Source: Symbiopectobacterium purcellii_A
GTDB lineage: Bacteria > Pseudomonadota > Gammaproteobacteria > Enterobacterales > Enterobacteriaceae
Assembly (NCBI RefSeq): GCF_052050035.1
Contig: NZ_CP189882.1
Location: 4,340,001-4,404,000, forward strand
Direction of reading: 5' to 3'
Length of the DNA: 64,000 bases
Part shown: piece by piece, positions 9,307-18,156 of the stretch
How positions within the stretch are numbered: position 1 is the stretch's first letter
Layout: each line of letters begins with the position of its first letter
Notes under the pieces: model-generated
Told to the model about the DNA's origin: nothing
The model's database searches: none
The model's input: only the letters and a program-made list of their open reading frames with translations
Made by a program: the position numbers and the translations under genes

Positions 9307-10344
9307 ATGAAAACACCTGTATTTTCCGATGATATGTTGCTGAACCGCATGTTGCTGTTAGCCGCATTGGCTATCGTCATGATGGGGATCCATCTGGCGG
9401 CATCCATCCTCTCCATCATTCTGCTTTCCCTGTTTTTGGCTATCGTGCTTGAGCCGGTAGTGGCGCTATTGTGTCGTACGCGTCTACCGCGTTCACTGGT
9501 TGTGGTGTTGCTGGGCGGCGTATTGTTGATGCTGTTGGTTTACGTCCTGCTCCGAATGGTGGCGGCGTTGCCTGAGTTAAATCAAATGAGCCTGCAAATG
9601 CGCAGCCTGCTGACGCGTCAGCTTGCCGTCGGTATGGCACCATTGCAGGAATTAGGGCTAACACTGTCGCCGGAAGCGGCGATGTCGCTGATTGACCCTG
9701 GGCAATTTCTTGGACTGATCACCCGTATGCTCAGCAATGTATCCAGTTTTTTTTCATCGACACTGGTGGTGTTTCTGACCGTTATTTTCATGCTGATTGA
9801 GGTACCGGTATTAGTAGAGAAAACACAACGGTTGTTTCGCGCGGAATCCTCTGGCATGAAAGCCGTGCGGCGCGGCATTGATAGCGTAACGCAGTATCTG
9901 ATGCTTAAAACGCTGATGAGCGTGTTAAACGGCGTAGCAACCTGGGTGCTGTTAACCATTTTGCAGGTTAAATTCGCCTTTATTTGGGCTGTGCTGGCCT
10001 TTCTGCTGAATTTTATTCCCGCGCTGGGATCTATTCTGGCGGCAGTGCCGCCTATCATTCAGGCATTTGCCTTTAACGGCATGAGTCCGGGTATGGCGGC
10101 ACTGGCGGCATTTCTGATCATCAACCTGATATTGGGCTGGATTGTGGACCCATACCTGTGTGGCCGGAAGCTGAATATTGCCACCAGTGTGGTCTTGATT
10201 TCTCTGCTGGTGTGGCAGGGGTTGTTGGGACTGATCGGAATTTTGTTGGCCGTGCCACTGACCATGACGCTGAAGCTGATTGTCGAACAGGTTGATGGCG
10301 GCGCGCGTTGGGCGCGCCTGCTGGAGGGGGGAAAAGAAAACTAA
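9307..10344 (+). CDS. tqsA: AI-2E family membrane protein (TqsA-like)
   Basis: Polytopic inner-membrane protein of the AI-2E/PerM family. E. coli TqsA affects export of the quorum signal AI-2. The ATG at 9307 (MKTPVFSDDMLL) gives 345 residues, matching the 344 of E. coli TqsA; an upstream in-frame ATG at 9214 lacks homology. Family landmarks are VFLTVIFMLIEVP, RGIDSVTQYLMLKTLMS, FAFIWAVLAFLLNFIPALGS and LLAVPLTMTLKLIVEQ. About eight hydrophobic segments are visible. The substrate is not certain from sequence alone. Confidence 0.8.
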   Translation: MKTPVFSDDMLLNRMLLLAALAIVMMGIHLAASILSIILLSLFLAIVLEPVVALLCRTRLPRSLVVVLLGGVLLMLLVYVLLRMVAALPELNQMSLQMRSLLTRQLAVGMAPLQELGLTLSPEAAMSLIDPGQFLGLITRMLSNVSSFFSSTLVVFLTVIFMLIEVPVLVEKTQRLFRAESSGMKAVRRGIDSVTQYLMLKTLMSVLNGVATWVLLTILQVKFAFIWAVLAFLLNFIPALGSILAAVPPIIQAFAFNGMSPGMAALAAFLIINLILGWIVDPYLCGRKLNIATSVVLISLLVWQGLLGLIGILLAVPLTMTLKLIVEQVDGGARWARLLEGGKEN

Positions 10345-10350
10345 CGTCGG

Positions 10351-11138
10351 TCAGCCATTGAGTATGGCGAATACCTGCTGGTGAAGCTGCGGATCGCCTG
10401 AAGCAACAATATTCCCCCCGCCTTCAGGACGTCCGCCATCAAGGGTGGTCACGATGCCACCTGCCTGCTCAATGATCGGGATCAGCGCTGCGATATCATA
10501 AGGCTGCAGGCCATATTCCACTCTGATATCAATGTGTCCAGCGGCCACCATGGCCATGGCATAGCACTCTCCGCCATAACGGGTCATCAGGGTTTGCTGT
10601 GTCAGGGACGGAAAATAGATGCCAGGATGACGTGGAACCGGTTCGGGGGAGGTGGTGTGCAGAATAACTTGCGACAGCGATAGATTTTTACGCGTTTGCA
10701 ACGCATGCTCACCGTAGGGGCCCCGATACCAAGATTGAATTCCATCGGCCCAGAAGCGTTCTTGCGTAAACGGCTGACTCATCATTCCCATAACGGCGCG
10801 CCGGTGATGCAGTAAACCCATCAACGTTCCCCACACGGGAATGCCGCACAGAAAGGGCCGGGTTCCGTCAACCGGATCTAATATCCATTGGGTTTCACCC
10901 TCGCCAACTGCGCTGAACTCCTCGCCCAAAATCGCATGTTCAGGGTAATGTGCGCTAATCAGTGCGCGAATGGCGCGCTCCGCTTCTCGATCGGCGTCGG
11001 TCACCGGGTCGAAGCGAAAACCTTCCTTTGGCTTATTGCCAATGTGAAGGTTTTGCGCTGAACGATAGCGAGGGAGGTTCTGCTCGGCTGCGGCATCGGC
11101 CAGCGTGTGAAAAAAGCAATATCAGGTAAGTTATGCAC
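10351..11138 (-). pseudogene. Inositol-phosphatase-family (HisN-type) gene with N-terminal frameshift
   Basis: The long open part shows the Mg-dependent phosphatase signature: ILGEEFS (metal Glu), WILDPVDGTRPF (motif with two Asp) and PYDIAALIPIIEQAGG (metal Asp). This family includes HisN-type histidinol-phosphatases of about 260 aa. The N-terminal region FFHTLADAAAEQNLPRYRSAQ reads in frame with the main part. The start (VHNLPDIAF from GTG at 11138) is one base out of frame across a run of six A on the plus strand at 11110-11115; seven would restore the frame. A start inside the main frame would lose the conserved N-terminus. Homopolymer slippage could rescue a little product (inference). 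Confidence 0.75.
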
Positions 11139-11346
11139 GATGATGTCCCTTCTAATGCAGTTCTAGTATTGGCAATGCCGCTGCTTGTTCAGCAACGCGC
11201 GCTTCTGTCGGTATTCAGGATTGCGCGTTTGCGCTATCCTGACACCATGAACTCGATGCCCCATTCCCACTCGAAACGCAACAAAGTGACCCACTGGCCA
11301 GAGTCGGATAAAATCACCGTTCTGGCCATACTGGAGAGCCTGTTGC

Positions 11347-12415
11347 ATGCAGGGAAAACATCTGACTCAGAAAGAACGGTTCTACATCGAAAAGCGGCGT
11401 GGTGAAGGTGTCAACCAAGCTACCATCGCCAGAGAGCTTGCTCTGCCTCGCTCGACCATCAGCAGGGAACTCAGACGCAATACCGACCCTACTTTCAATG
11501 GTGTCTACTGCTGTAGAAGGGCGGACACTCTGGCCCGGGAACGCCGTCATAAGCCTCTGCCAAACAATGCTTTTTACCCGTTGGAGCCACACATTCAGAA
11601 CTTCATCAGGCAGGCGCTTTCCACTCACTCTTCACCTGAAATCATCAGTGGCCGTTTGCACCTGGAATTCGGTATATCTGTCAGCAAGAATACGCTATAT
11701 CGCTATATCCTGCAGGAGAGACAGGCTGGCGGGGAGCTATATCAGCAACTTCCTCATCGGGGAAAACGTTACAGGTACAATGCCGAAAACCTCAAATCAG
11801 GCCCTATTCCCAACCGTGTTGGTATTGAGTATCGCCCAGCTCAAGCCGAGCTTAAACAGGAGCCTGGCCACTTCGAAATTGACACTATTTTTGGCAAAGA
11901 CCAGAAGTCATTCTTGTTAACCATCGTAGATATAGCCAAGCGACATTATTTTGATAACAGCCAGCTATGCTTCTTTGCCGCATATCAGGGCATAGGATGT
12001 AATCATTTTTAAGTCGGTTGGCTATAAAGCATTGAAAACCGTCATCATTCGCAAACTGCCTAATAAGCGTGCGGAGACTGTGGTTGCTGCTTTCAGGGAC
12101 ATTGAAGCTAATACCTTTTGCAAGTTTAAGACCCTAACAGCTGATAACGGCCCTGAATTCGCTCTGCACGAGCAAATTACTCAAATCACAGGGGCGCAGG
12201 TCTACTTTGCCCATCCTTATCATTCCTGGGAGAGGGGCTTGAATGAGCACACCAACGGGCTGATACGACGTTTTTACCCAAAGGGAACAGACTTCAGTCA
12301 GGTCAGTCATCGTAAGATTGCCGAACTCGAACACATACTCAATACAAGGGGCAGAAAATCGCTGGGCTATCGTTCTCCCAATGAGGTATTTTTAACGCAC
12401 TTACTGGTGGCATAA
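11347..12415 (+). pseudogene. IS30 transposase, interrupted by a 92-bp MITE
   Basis: Starts MQGKHLTQKERFYIEKRRGEG and ends SPNEVFLTHLLVA. Catalytic segments are EIDTIFG (Asp), LTADNGPEF (Asp) and YHSWERGLNEHTNG (Glu). The MITE at 11933-12024 splits it between residues VDI and KALKTVIIRK. Removing the MITE and one TA would restore the full ~325-residue frame. Confidence 0.9.
11933..12024 (+). mobile_element. MITE-C copy 1 (92 bp, IS630-type ends)
   Basis: Ends TAGCCAAGCGAC and the complement of TAGCCAACCGAC; TA on both sides. Non-coding. The ends resemble those of the IS630 elements in the window. Confidence 0.9.
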
Positions 12416-12454
12416 GCCTCTACCGCTTTGTTGCGTTTCGAGTGGGAATGGGGC

Positions 12455-13163
12455 ATTATTTCTCTCTATTCCAGAGGGCTATCAACCCGTGATATTCAGG
12501 CTCACTTTAAAGAAGTCTACGGGGTCGATGTTTCTGCTGGCTTCATTTCTCAAGTGACCAATGCCGTGATGGATGAAGTTAAGCGCTGGCAGCAACGGCC
12601 GCTGGATGCGTTTTATCCCATTGTTTACCTTGACTGTATTGTGGTCAAAAGCCAGGACGGCAGAGCCGTGACCAACAAGTCTGTTTACTTGGCTCTAGGC
12701 ATCAACGGCCAGGGCGAAAAAGAGCTGCTGGGGCTATGGATAGCCAAAACCGAGGGGGCCAAGTTCTGGTTATCTGTAATGACAGAACTGAAAAATCGTG
12801 GGCTACATGACATCTTCATCGCCTGCTGCGATGGCCTGAAGGGCTTTCCTGATGCCATTGAAGCTGTTTACCCGCATACGCGGGTACAGCTCTGCATCGT
12901 GCATCAGGTGCGTAACAGCATGCGGCTCGTCTCCTGGAAGGACTACAAAGCCGTCACTCGCGACCTGAAAGCCATCTATCAGGCTTCCACGGAAGAATCA
13001 GGCCAGCAGGCGCTGGAAGCGTTCGCCAGCGCATGGGACAGCCGCTACCCGCATATAAGCCGGAGCTGGCAGACAAACTGGGCCAACCTGGCGACGTTCT
13101 TCGCTTACCCGGCAGACATACGCAAGGTGATCTACACAACGAATGCCATAGAGTCGCTGAACA
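12455..13163 (+). pseudogene. IS256 transposase fragment, chimeric
   Basis: Internal IS256 (Mutator) transposase segment lacking both ends. Up to about 12915 it nearly matches the copy at 28550-30825 (SLYSRGLSTRDIQAHFKEVYG, YLDCIVVKSQDG). After RNS it switches to a clearly different IS256 sequence (MRLVSWKDYKAVTRDLKAIYQ). It stops after TTNAIESLN at an IS903-type remnant. Confidence 0.8.
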
Positions 13164-13206
13164 GCGTGAACATCATGTCGGCTAACTCTGATTTATTCAA
13201 CAAAGC
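13164..13206 (+). mobile_element. IS903-type terminus remnant
   Basis: 43 bp ending in TTTATTCAACAAAGCC, the IS903-type right end. It separates the IS256 fragment from the muramidase gene. Confidence 0.7.
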
Positions 13207-13222
13207 CGGTAATTACACAAAT

Positions 13223-13876
13223 TTATGTACAGGCTCTTTTTACCCAATCTAAGTCCACTACATTTTCAGTAATGCCGCTAATTTTCCCCTTGGAGCTATA
13301 CTGCCACCATGACCAACTTTTAGCTGCATTTTTCCATGTCAAAGGAAGCTGGGGTGTCTCTACATTCCAGTTAGCAACCCAGAGAGGATATATACTAAAA
13401 TCATATTTATCCCACTTAATACCACTATCCCAATACGATGGCGAGCAATATATAAGTGTAGTTTGGCAAGAAAAATCTGAATTTTTACTGACAAGATCTA
13501 ATAATGCATGCAAATTGTCCGCCATTTGTTCTGGCGTTGCTGTTTCATTACGTGATTTTTCAACATCAATCGCCAGTGAATTTTTGGTTGAATCAAAATC
13601 AACAGAAGATAATACATTTTTGATGTTATTAAACTGTTCTTCTGGCGTACTGCTTAGTGCCCTGAAATAATGATAACAATTAACGTTAATATTTTCAATC
13701 TTCGCTTTATTCCAGTTTTCAACGAATTTAGGGTCGACATAAGTCCCTCCTTCGGTCATTCTTATGAATGCATGTTTAACACCACTTTTAGCTACGGATC
13801 CCCAGTCAATAGCCCCTTGCCATTTTGATACATCAATACCTTTATCGAAAACATTATCATTATTGAAAGAATTCAT
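13223..13876 (-). CDS. GH25 muramidase (lysozyme)
   Basis: 217-residue glycoside hydrolase family 25 enzyme predicted to cut the MurNAc-GlcNAc bond of peptidoglycan. The catalytic barrel is complete: GIDVSKWQGAIDW (first acidic residue), HAFIRMTEG, NCYHYFRAL, LAIDVE (catalytic Asp/Glu), TTLIYCSPSYW, LWVANWN and WSWWQYSSKGK, then VVDLDW at the end. There is no signal peptide, so release would need a holin, lysis or another route. The gene is AT-rich, stands alone between IS remnants and has no phage neighbours. It could be a prophage remnant, an acquired antibacterial enzyme or a toxin-type muramidase. Confidence 0.88.
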   Translation of the reverse strand: MNSFNNDNVFDKGIDVSKWQGAIDWGSVAKSGVKHAFIRMTEGGTYVDPKFVENWNKAKIENINVNCYHYFRALSSTPEEQFNNIKNVLSSVDFDSTKNSLAIDVEKSRNETATPEQMADNLHALLDLVSKNSDFSCQTTLIYCSPSYWDSGIKWDKYDFSIYPLWVANWNVETPQLPLTWKNAAKSWSWWQYSSKGKISGITENVVDLDWVKRACT

Positions 13877-14177
13877 ATTTATTCCTTATTGATCACAGGC
13901 AGATTCAACTATTAAGGTGCAGAGCAAAGCCGCCTGTCTTTGCTCTGCAAAGAGCACTGAACGTGGCCTGAAGCCAAGGCATTTTCGTGGCCTGCTATTC
14001 AGCGCTCCTTGGTACTTGCGGAGCTCGTCATCCGTTACCGTCCTTAGGTCAGTCCCTTTCGAGATAAACTGTCTCAGTAGCCCATTGGTGTTCTCGTTCA
14101 ACCCGCGCTCCCAGGAGGCGTAAGGGTGAACGAAGTAGGTTTCCGATTCCAACGCAACGGCGATTTCTTTGTGCTGA

Positions 14178-14366
14178 GGCTTTGTTGAATAATTTAACAT
14201 GCTGATTTACATAATTATTATAACACTTCAACAACTAAGTTTTCCAGCCGTAATGCTTTTTATTGTGCTAACTACTTGATTTGTCGTTCTAACAAAATAC
14301 AGTCTCTGTACATGCATTCTACCTAAAGAAGATGTAAATCAAACGGTTAAATTATTCAACAAAGCC
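14178..14366 (+). mobile_element. MITE-A copy 3 (divergent)
   Basis: 189 bp with IS903-type ends; target duplication TTGTGCTGA at 14169-14177 and 14367-14375. The interior differs at many positions from the other copies, so this is an older insertion. Confidence 0.9.
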
Positions 14367-14427
14367 TTGTGCTGAGTAAACTCTCTGCCATTGTCGAACG
14401 TTATGGTATGGCAGACGTCCTTATAGC

Positions 14428-14598
14428 CATACCGTTATACACATTTTTTGCCCGTTTTTTGAGCAACCTACTTGGGAGCCCGTGAATTACTATATACCAA
14501 CCACCTTACTGGCTTTTTTGGTGTTTGATCATCACTACGAATTATACTAATAAGTAATTGATTAATAAGTTATAAATTAATATATGTATAACGGTATG
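14428..14598 (+). mobile_element. MITE-D: 171-bp element with 14-bp inverted repeats
   Basis: Ends CATACCGTTATACA and TGTATAACGGTATG are perfect complements. The 9-bp duplication CCTTATAGC is at 14419-14427 and 14599-14607. Non-coding and AT-rich. No partner transposon with these ends is present in the window. Confidence 0.85.
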
Positions 14599-15241
14599 CC
14601 TTATAGCTCCTCAGCATCGAGATAATGGCAGCAGCCACTTCGGTTGAGGTCTTTAGAAAAGACCTTTTAGTCAGATAAATGCGGTTTTTACGCTCGGCCA
14701 ACGTCACGATGGCACCAGTGCCTTGCTTGCCCAGTACAAAGTCTGCTTCCCTATCCCCTACGGGGCTACGGTCATGAAAGACCAGCGGCCGTTTCTCGAT
14801 GGAGACAGCGTCAGGTATAGGGCTTCACTTTTTGCCGTAGCGTTTGCGATACCTACGTTTACCCTGGCGTAGGGACTTGTACAGGTCTCCACCAACGGCT
14901 TTATAGCTAGCCACGTGCTGGTAGCTCCACTCGTGGCTAACCGGCCTGCCGATGATATCGCCAATGGTACTGATCTGTTCCGGACTCCATAGCCAGTTAA
15001 GCGCTTCTTCGACAAAGAAGACCGTGTCTTCATGTATCTGGCGTTTGCCGGGAGTTTTACGCCGGTAGTCGCTGAGCTTCTGCGCGACGGCTGGCTGGTA
15101 GCCATCTACAGAGCAATTACGCCGTAGCTCGCGGGATACCGTTGACTTACTGACGCCTAACCGGCAGCCAAACTCGGCCTGACTAACTGTAGTGGTTGAA
15201 TAATCAGGACACTAAACTTACATCCAAAACGGAGGTGTTTA

Positions 15242-15520
15242 GTGAACCATAAACGACAATTTACCCCTGAGTTTAAAAAGGAAGCCGTTGCCCTGGTAAC
15301 AGAGCAGGGCTATACGATAGCCAGGGCAGCAGCATCGCTGGGCATAAGCAACAAAACCCTGCATACATGGGTCTCGCTGGCACGCGAGCAAAGCAACGGC
15401 GTACTCAGCGATGATGAACGTGCAGAGTTAAAACGGTTACAAAAGGAAAACAAAGAGTTACGTACAGAGAAGGAGATACTAAAAAAGGCGAGTGCCTTCT
15501 TCGCGAAACATATGTCGTGA
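15242..15520 (+). CDS. IS3-family OrfA (helix-turn-helix subunit)
   Basis: 92-residue DNA-binding protein. It starts at GTG 15242 behind GGAGG, has the helix-turn-helix YTIARAAASLGISNKTLHTW, and ends in a leucine-zipper-like ELKRLQKENKELRTEKEILKK. An A6G slippery run near its end would allow the usual -1 frameshift into orfB, but orfB is broken here. Confidence 0.85.
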   Translation: MNHKRQFTPEFKKEAVALVTEQGYTIARAAASLGISNKTLHTWVSLAREQSNGVLSDDERAELKRLQKENKELRTEKEILKKASAFFAKHMS

Positions 15521-16164
15521 GATACCGGTTCATTCTCGACAATGCCACTGACTTCAGCGTTCGTACACTCTGTCGGGTCATGCGTGTGACGGCCTCTGCC
15601 TGGTATGCATGGCGAAAAAAGCCCGCCGAACCGCTGCAAAAAGACGTGGAGGTCCGGGTCAGGTTAAAGGCGCTGTTCGCCGCCAGCAGGCAGGGAGCAG
15701 GAAGCCGGACGCTGGTCAAAAGGCTTCGTGGAGAAGGCATCATAATCAGCCGCTGGCGGGTGAGGAAACTCATGCAGGAAGAGGGGCTGGTCTGCCGACA
15801 GCGCCGGACTTATAAGGTCACGACAAAACCCCGCCCGGGTGCAGAGGTGGCCCCAGACCTGCTGAACCAGAATTTTAACCCGCCGGGGCCAAATCAGGTG
15901 TGGGCGAGTGATATCACGTATCTGAAGACCGGTGAAGGCTGGCTGTATCTGGCGGCTATTATGGATTTGTACTCCCGGCAGATAGTGGGCTGGCAGGTGG
16001 ACAGACGGATGACCTCATCGCTGGTCTGCGGGGCCCTGATGAAGGCATATAACCTGCGAACTCCCCCGCCGGGCCTGGTGGTGCATACGGACAGGGGGGC
16101 GCAGTACACGGGACAACGCTTTCAGGCGCTGCTGAGCAGGTATAGCCAAGCGACTTAATTTTGA

Positions 16165-17082
16165 TTACACCATATGGACTGAGAACAAACTCTCTGTATC
16201 GCAACCCATCTCTCTTTTTTTGCTTTTTGCTTGTGCCCATTTATGCTCAATTGGGTTAAGATCTGGCGAATATGTAGGCAAATACTCCACCATATACCCT
16301 GCATCGATGATGACTTGTTGAATATTATGTTTTTTGTGAAAAGTGGCATTGTCCATCATGATTACACTGTTTTTAGGGAGTACTGGGATAAGGACTTGTG
16401 TGACCCAGGCATAGAAAACATCGCTGTTAATATTGATATCAAATAATCCGATAGCAAACAGCGTTGTGCCTAATAAAGCGCCGATAACATTTGTTCTTCC
16501 CCTAGCTCCCCAGTTCTTCAGGCCAAAACACCGTTGACCTTTTGGGGAATAGCCGTGAGTCCGTGGGGTATCGTGTGAAAAACCACTTTCATCAATAAAA
16601 ACAATAGGTTTACCTTCTTTTTCATACTGTTGTTTTTTTTGTTGAAATCCCTGCCGGGCGTTTTCGTCGGCTTTCGGATGACGTAGCGTTTTTTTTTATA
16701 GGTCAATCCCAGCTTTTTAAGCGCTTGCCAAATGGCCTTCTGACAAACGCCAAAACGCTCTGCACGTTCTTTTTGGTAAGCATCTGGATATTGTTCAACA
16801 TCTTTTATCAACTCGGATTTATCGATCTTTCGCTGACGCGTGGTCGATGCTTTTGACTCTATTTGATTAATCCAACGCGATACAGAGGCAGGGCCAATCC
16901 GAAATTGCTTCGCTGTTTCTCGGATACTCAACCCTTCGTTTTTCCGTGTAGATATAGCCAACCGACTTAAAAATGATTACATCCTATGCCCTGATATGCG
17001 GCAAAGAAGCATAGCTGGCTGTTATCAAAATAATGTCGCTTGGCTATATCACTTTACGTCTAAAATCAATTGAATAGCTCAT
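16165..17082 (-). pseudogene. IS630 transposase, interrupted by MITE-C
   Basis: The first 11 codons (from 17082) are separated by the MITE from the remainder, which also carries the A-run frame change. The DDE motifs near 16165-16560 are intact. Confidence 0.85.
16955..17046 (-). mobile_element. MITE-C copy 2
   Basis: 92 bp, TA on both sides, inserted in IS630 copy B close to the transposase start. Confidence 0.9.
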
Positions 17083-17374
17083 TTAAATAATGTAATCAAA
17101 ATTAAGTCGTTTAGCTATACAGGCTGAGGAGCAGTATGGGAGACGTGGGTGCCTGCTGGGATAATGCGGTGATGGAGCGCTTCTGGGGCAGTCTGAAACA
17201 TGAATGGTTGCTGCTGGTACCCCAGCCAACACGGGCTTACATGGAGCATGATGTGGCGATGTATATCCGCTACTACAATCTAGACAGGCATCATGCCGCT
17301 AACGGGGATCTGTCTCCGGTGCGTGATGAACAAATGGCTGAGAAAAAAGTGTCCTGATTTACTTGACCAGTGCA

Positions 17375-17592
17375 ATAGTCCGATGGAGCGATTCTTCCGT
17401 AGTCTGAAGACTGAATGGGTGCCAACGACTGGCTACCAAAGCTTTAGTACTGCTCAATCATCCATTATTCGCTACATAACCCATTATTATAGCGATGTCA
17501 GACCTCACTGGTATAACGGTGGGTTAACACCAAATGAATCAGAACGGCTGTTCCATCAACAGTCAGGTAGGGTGGCCAAATTTAGTTGACAA
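17375..17592 (+). mobile_element. 3' fragment of a second IS3-family element
   Basis: Matches the last ~70 codons of the IS3-group orfB seen at 51263-51819 (SPMERFFRSLKTEWVP ... HQQSGRVAKFS) plus the terminus. Directly abuts the end of the IS51-like element. Confidence 0.85.
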
Positions 17593-17671
17593 CTACAGAG
17601 AACCGTAGCCACTGACATCCATCCCACCGTGCTTTTTGATAGTTGCCGTTATTTTGTACATAAGTCTCTCT

Positions 17672-18056
17672 CAGGTCGTTTATGCTGCTACAATGTTCAT
17701 CATGACGCCTAAGAGCCGTGGAAACAGGCTATCATAGAAGTGTGGCTGTGTCTGGCGCGGATTATTCGGGTCAGTCAGGTTCTTACCAAACTGCAAGACT
17801 TTCTCCGTTAGCGACCAGAACAGCTTCTCTTTGTCGGGATGCTTGCTGCTGGGACGTGACTTGCGCTCAGCGAATCAGAGCCATCGCAGGCGTTTGAAAC
17901 CAGACTGTCAATGAAACGCGCTGCCTGAGTGCTTTGTTGTATGCAGGCCAGTTGGTGATTTTAAACTTTTGCTTTGCCATAGGGACCCGATGATGAAACG
18001 ACTGTAGCGATCAGATCCCCCAATCACCTAAAAGTTCGATTTATTCAACAAAACCA
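17672..18056 (-). repeat. Degenerate flanking repeat, left copy
   Basis: About 385 bp, roughly 85% identical by eye to 19337-19713. On the minus strand it joins the start of an IS903-type transposase (MAKQKFKITNW) to the C-terminal ~65 codons of an unrecognised protein (KHPDKEKLFWSL, QTQPHFYDSLFPRLLGVMMN). Both copies share the same internal junction, so they derive from one duplication. 17593-17671 and 18057-18156 hold no gene. Confidence 0.7.
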
Positions 18057-18156
18057 ACCAGACCCAAAAATTATCAAGTTAAATCCCCGTGGATAATTTA
18101 AAAAATTTTAAATGGTTATTAATTAATACCACCTAATATGAATATAGGTTAATATA

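Larger units (their letters stand above)
11258..12454 (+). mobile_element. IS30-family element interrupted by MITE-C
   Basis: Complete termini GCCCCATTCCCACTCG (11258) and its complement (ending 12454), with AT on both outer sides. The left flank is the hisN-like upstream DNA, including a few codons after an ATG at 11247. The right flank is the interior of an IS256, so one side probably comes from recombination between two IS30 copies. Confidence 0.9.
13886..15187 (-). mobile_element. Divergent IS30-like element, degraded and interrupted
   Basis: Fragments read, on the minus strand, as an IS30-type transposase different from the other copies. The N-terminal part includes GCRLGVSKSTVSRELRRN (near 15140) and the C-terminal part includes PYASWERGLNENTNG (near 14100). 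A stop follows the RKRYGKK segment (near 14826). MITE-A (14178-14366) and another small element (14428-14598) interrupt it, and an IS3 element removes its start. Confidence 0.75.
16143..17117 (-). mobile_element. IS630 copy B, itself holding a MITE-C
   Basis: TA flanks on both sides in the IS3 orfB. The MITE-C at 16955-17046 interrupts the start of the transposase gene. The slippage run is one base longer here (nine instead of eight). Confidence 0.88.
15517..17357 (+). pseudogene. IS3-family OrfB, interrupted by IS630
   Basis: Reads as the integrase-like transposase (WASDITYL, HTDRGAQYTG) to 16140, then resumes at 17118 with MGDVGACWDNAVMERFWG and ends at 17357. Not functional unless IS630 excises precisely. 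Confidence 0.85.
15188..17374 (+). mobile_element. IS3-family (IS51-like) element interrupted by IS630
   Basis: Terminus TGTAGTGGTTGAATAATC at 15188 and right end at 17374. The IS630 copy at 16143-17117 interrupts orfB. The flanks show no 3-bp duplication. The intact relative is at 35807-37016. Confidence 0.88.
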
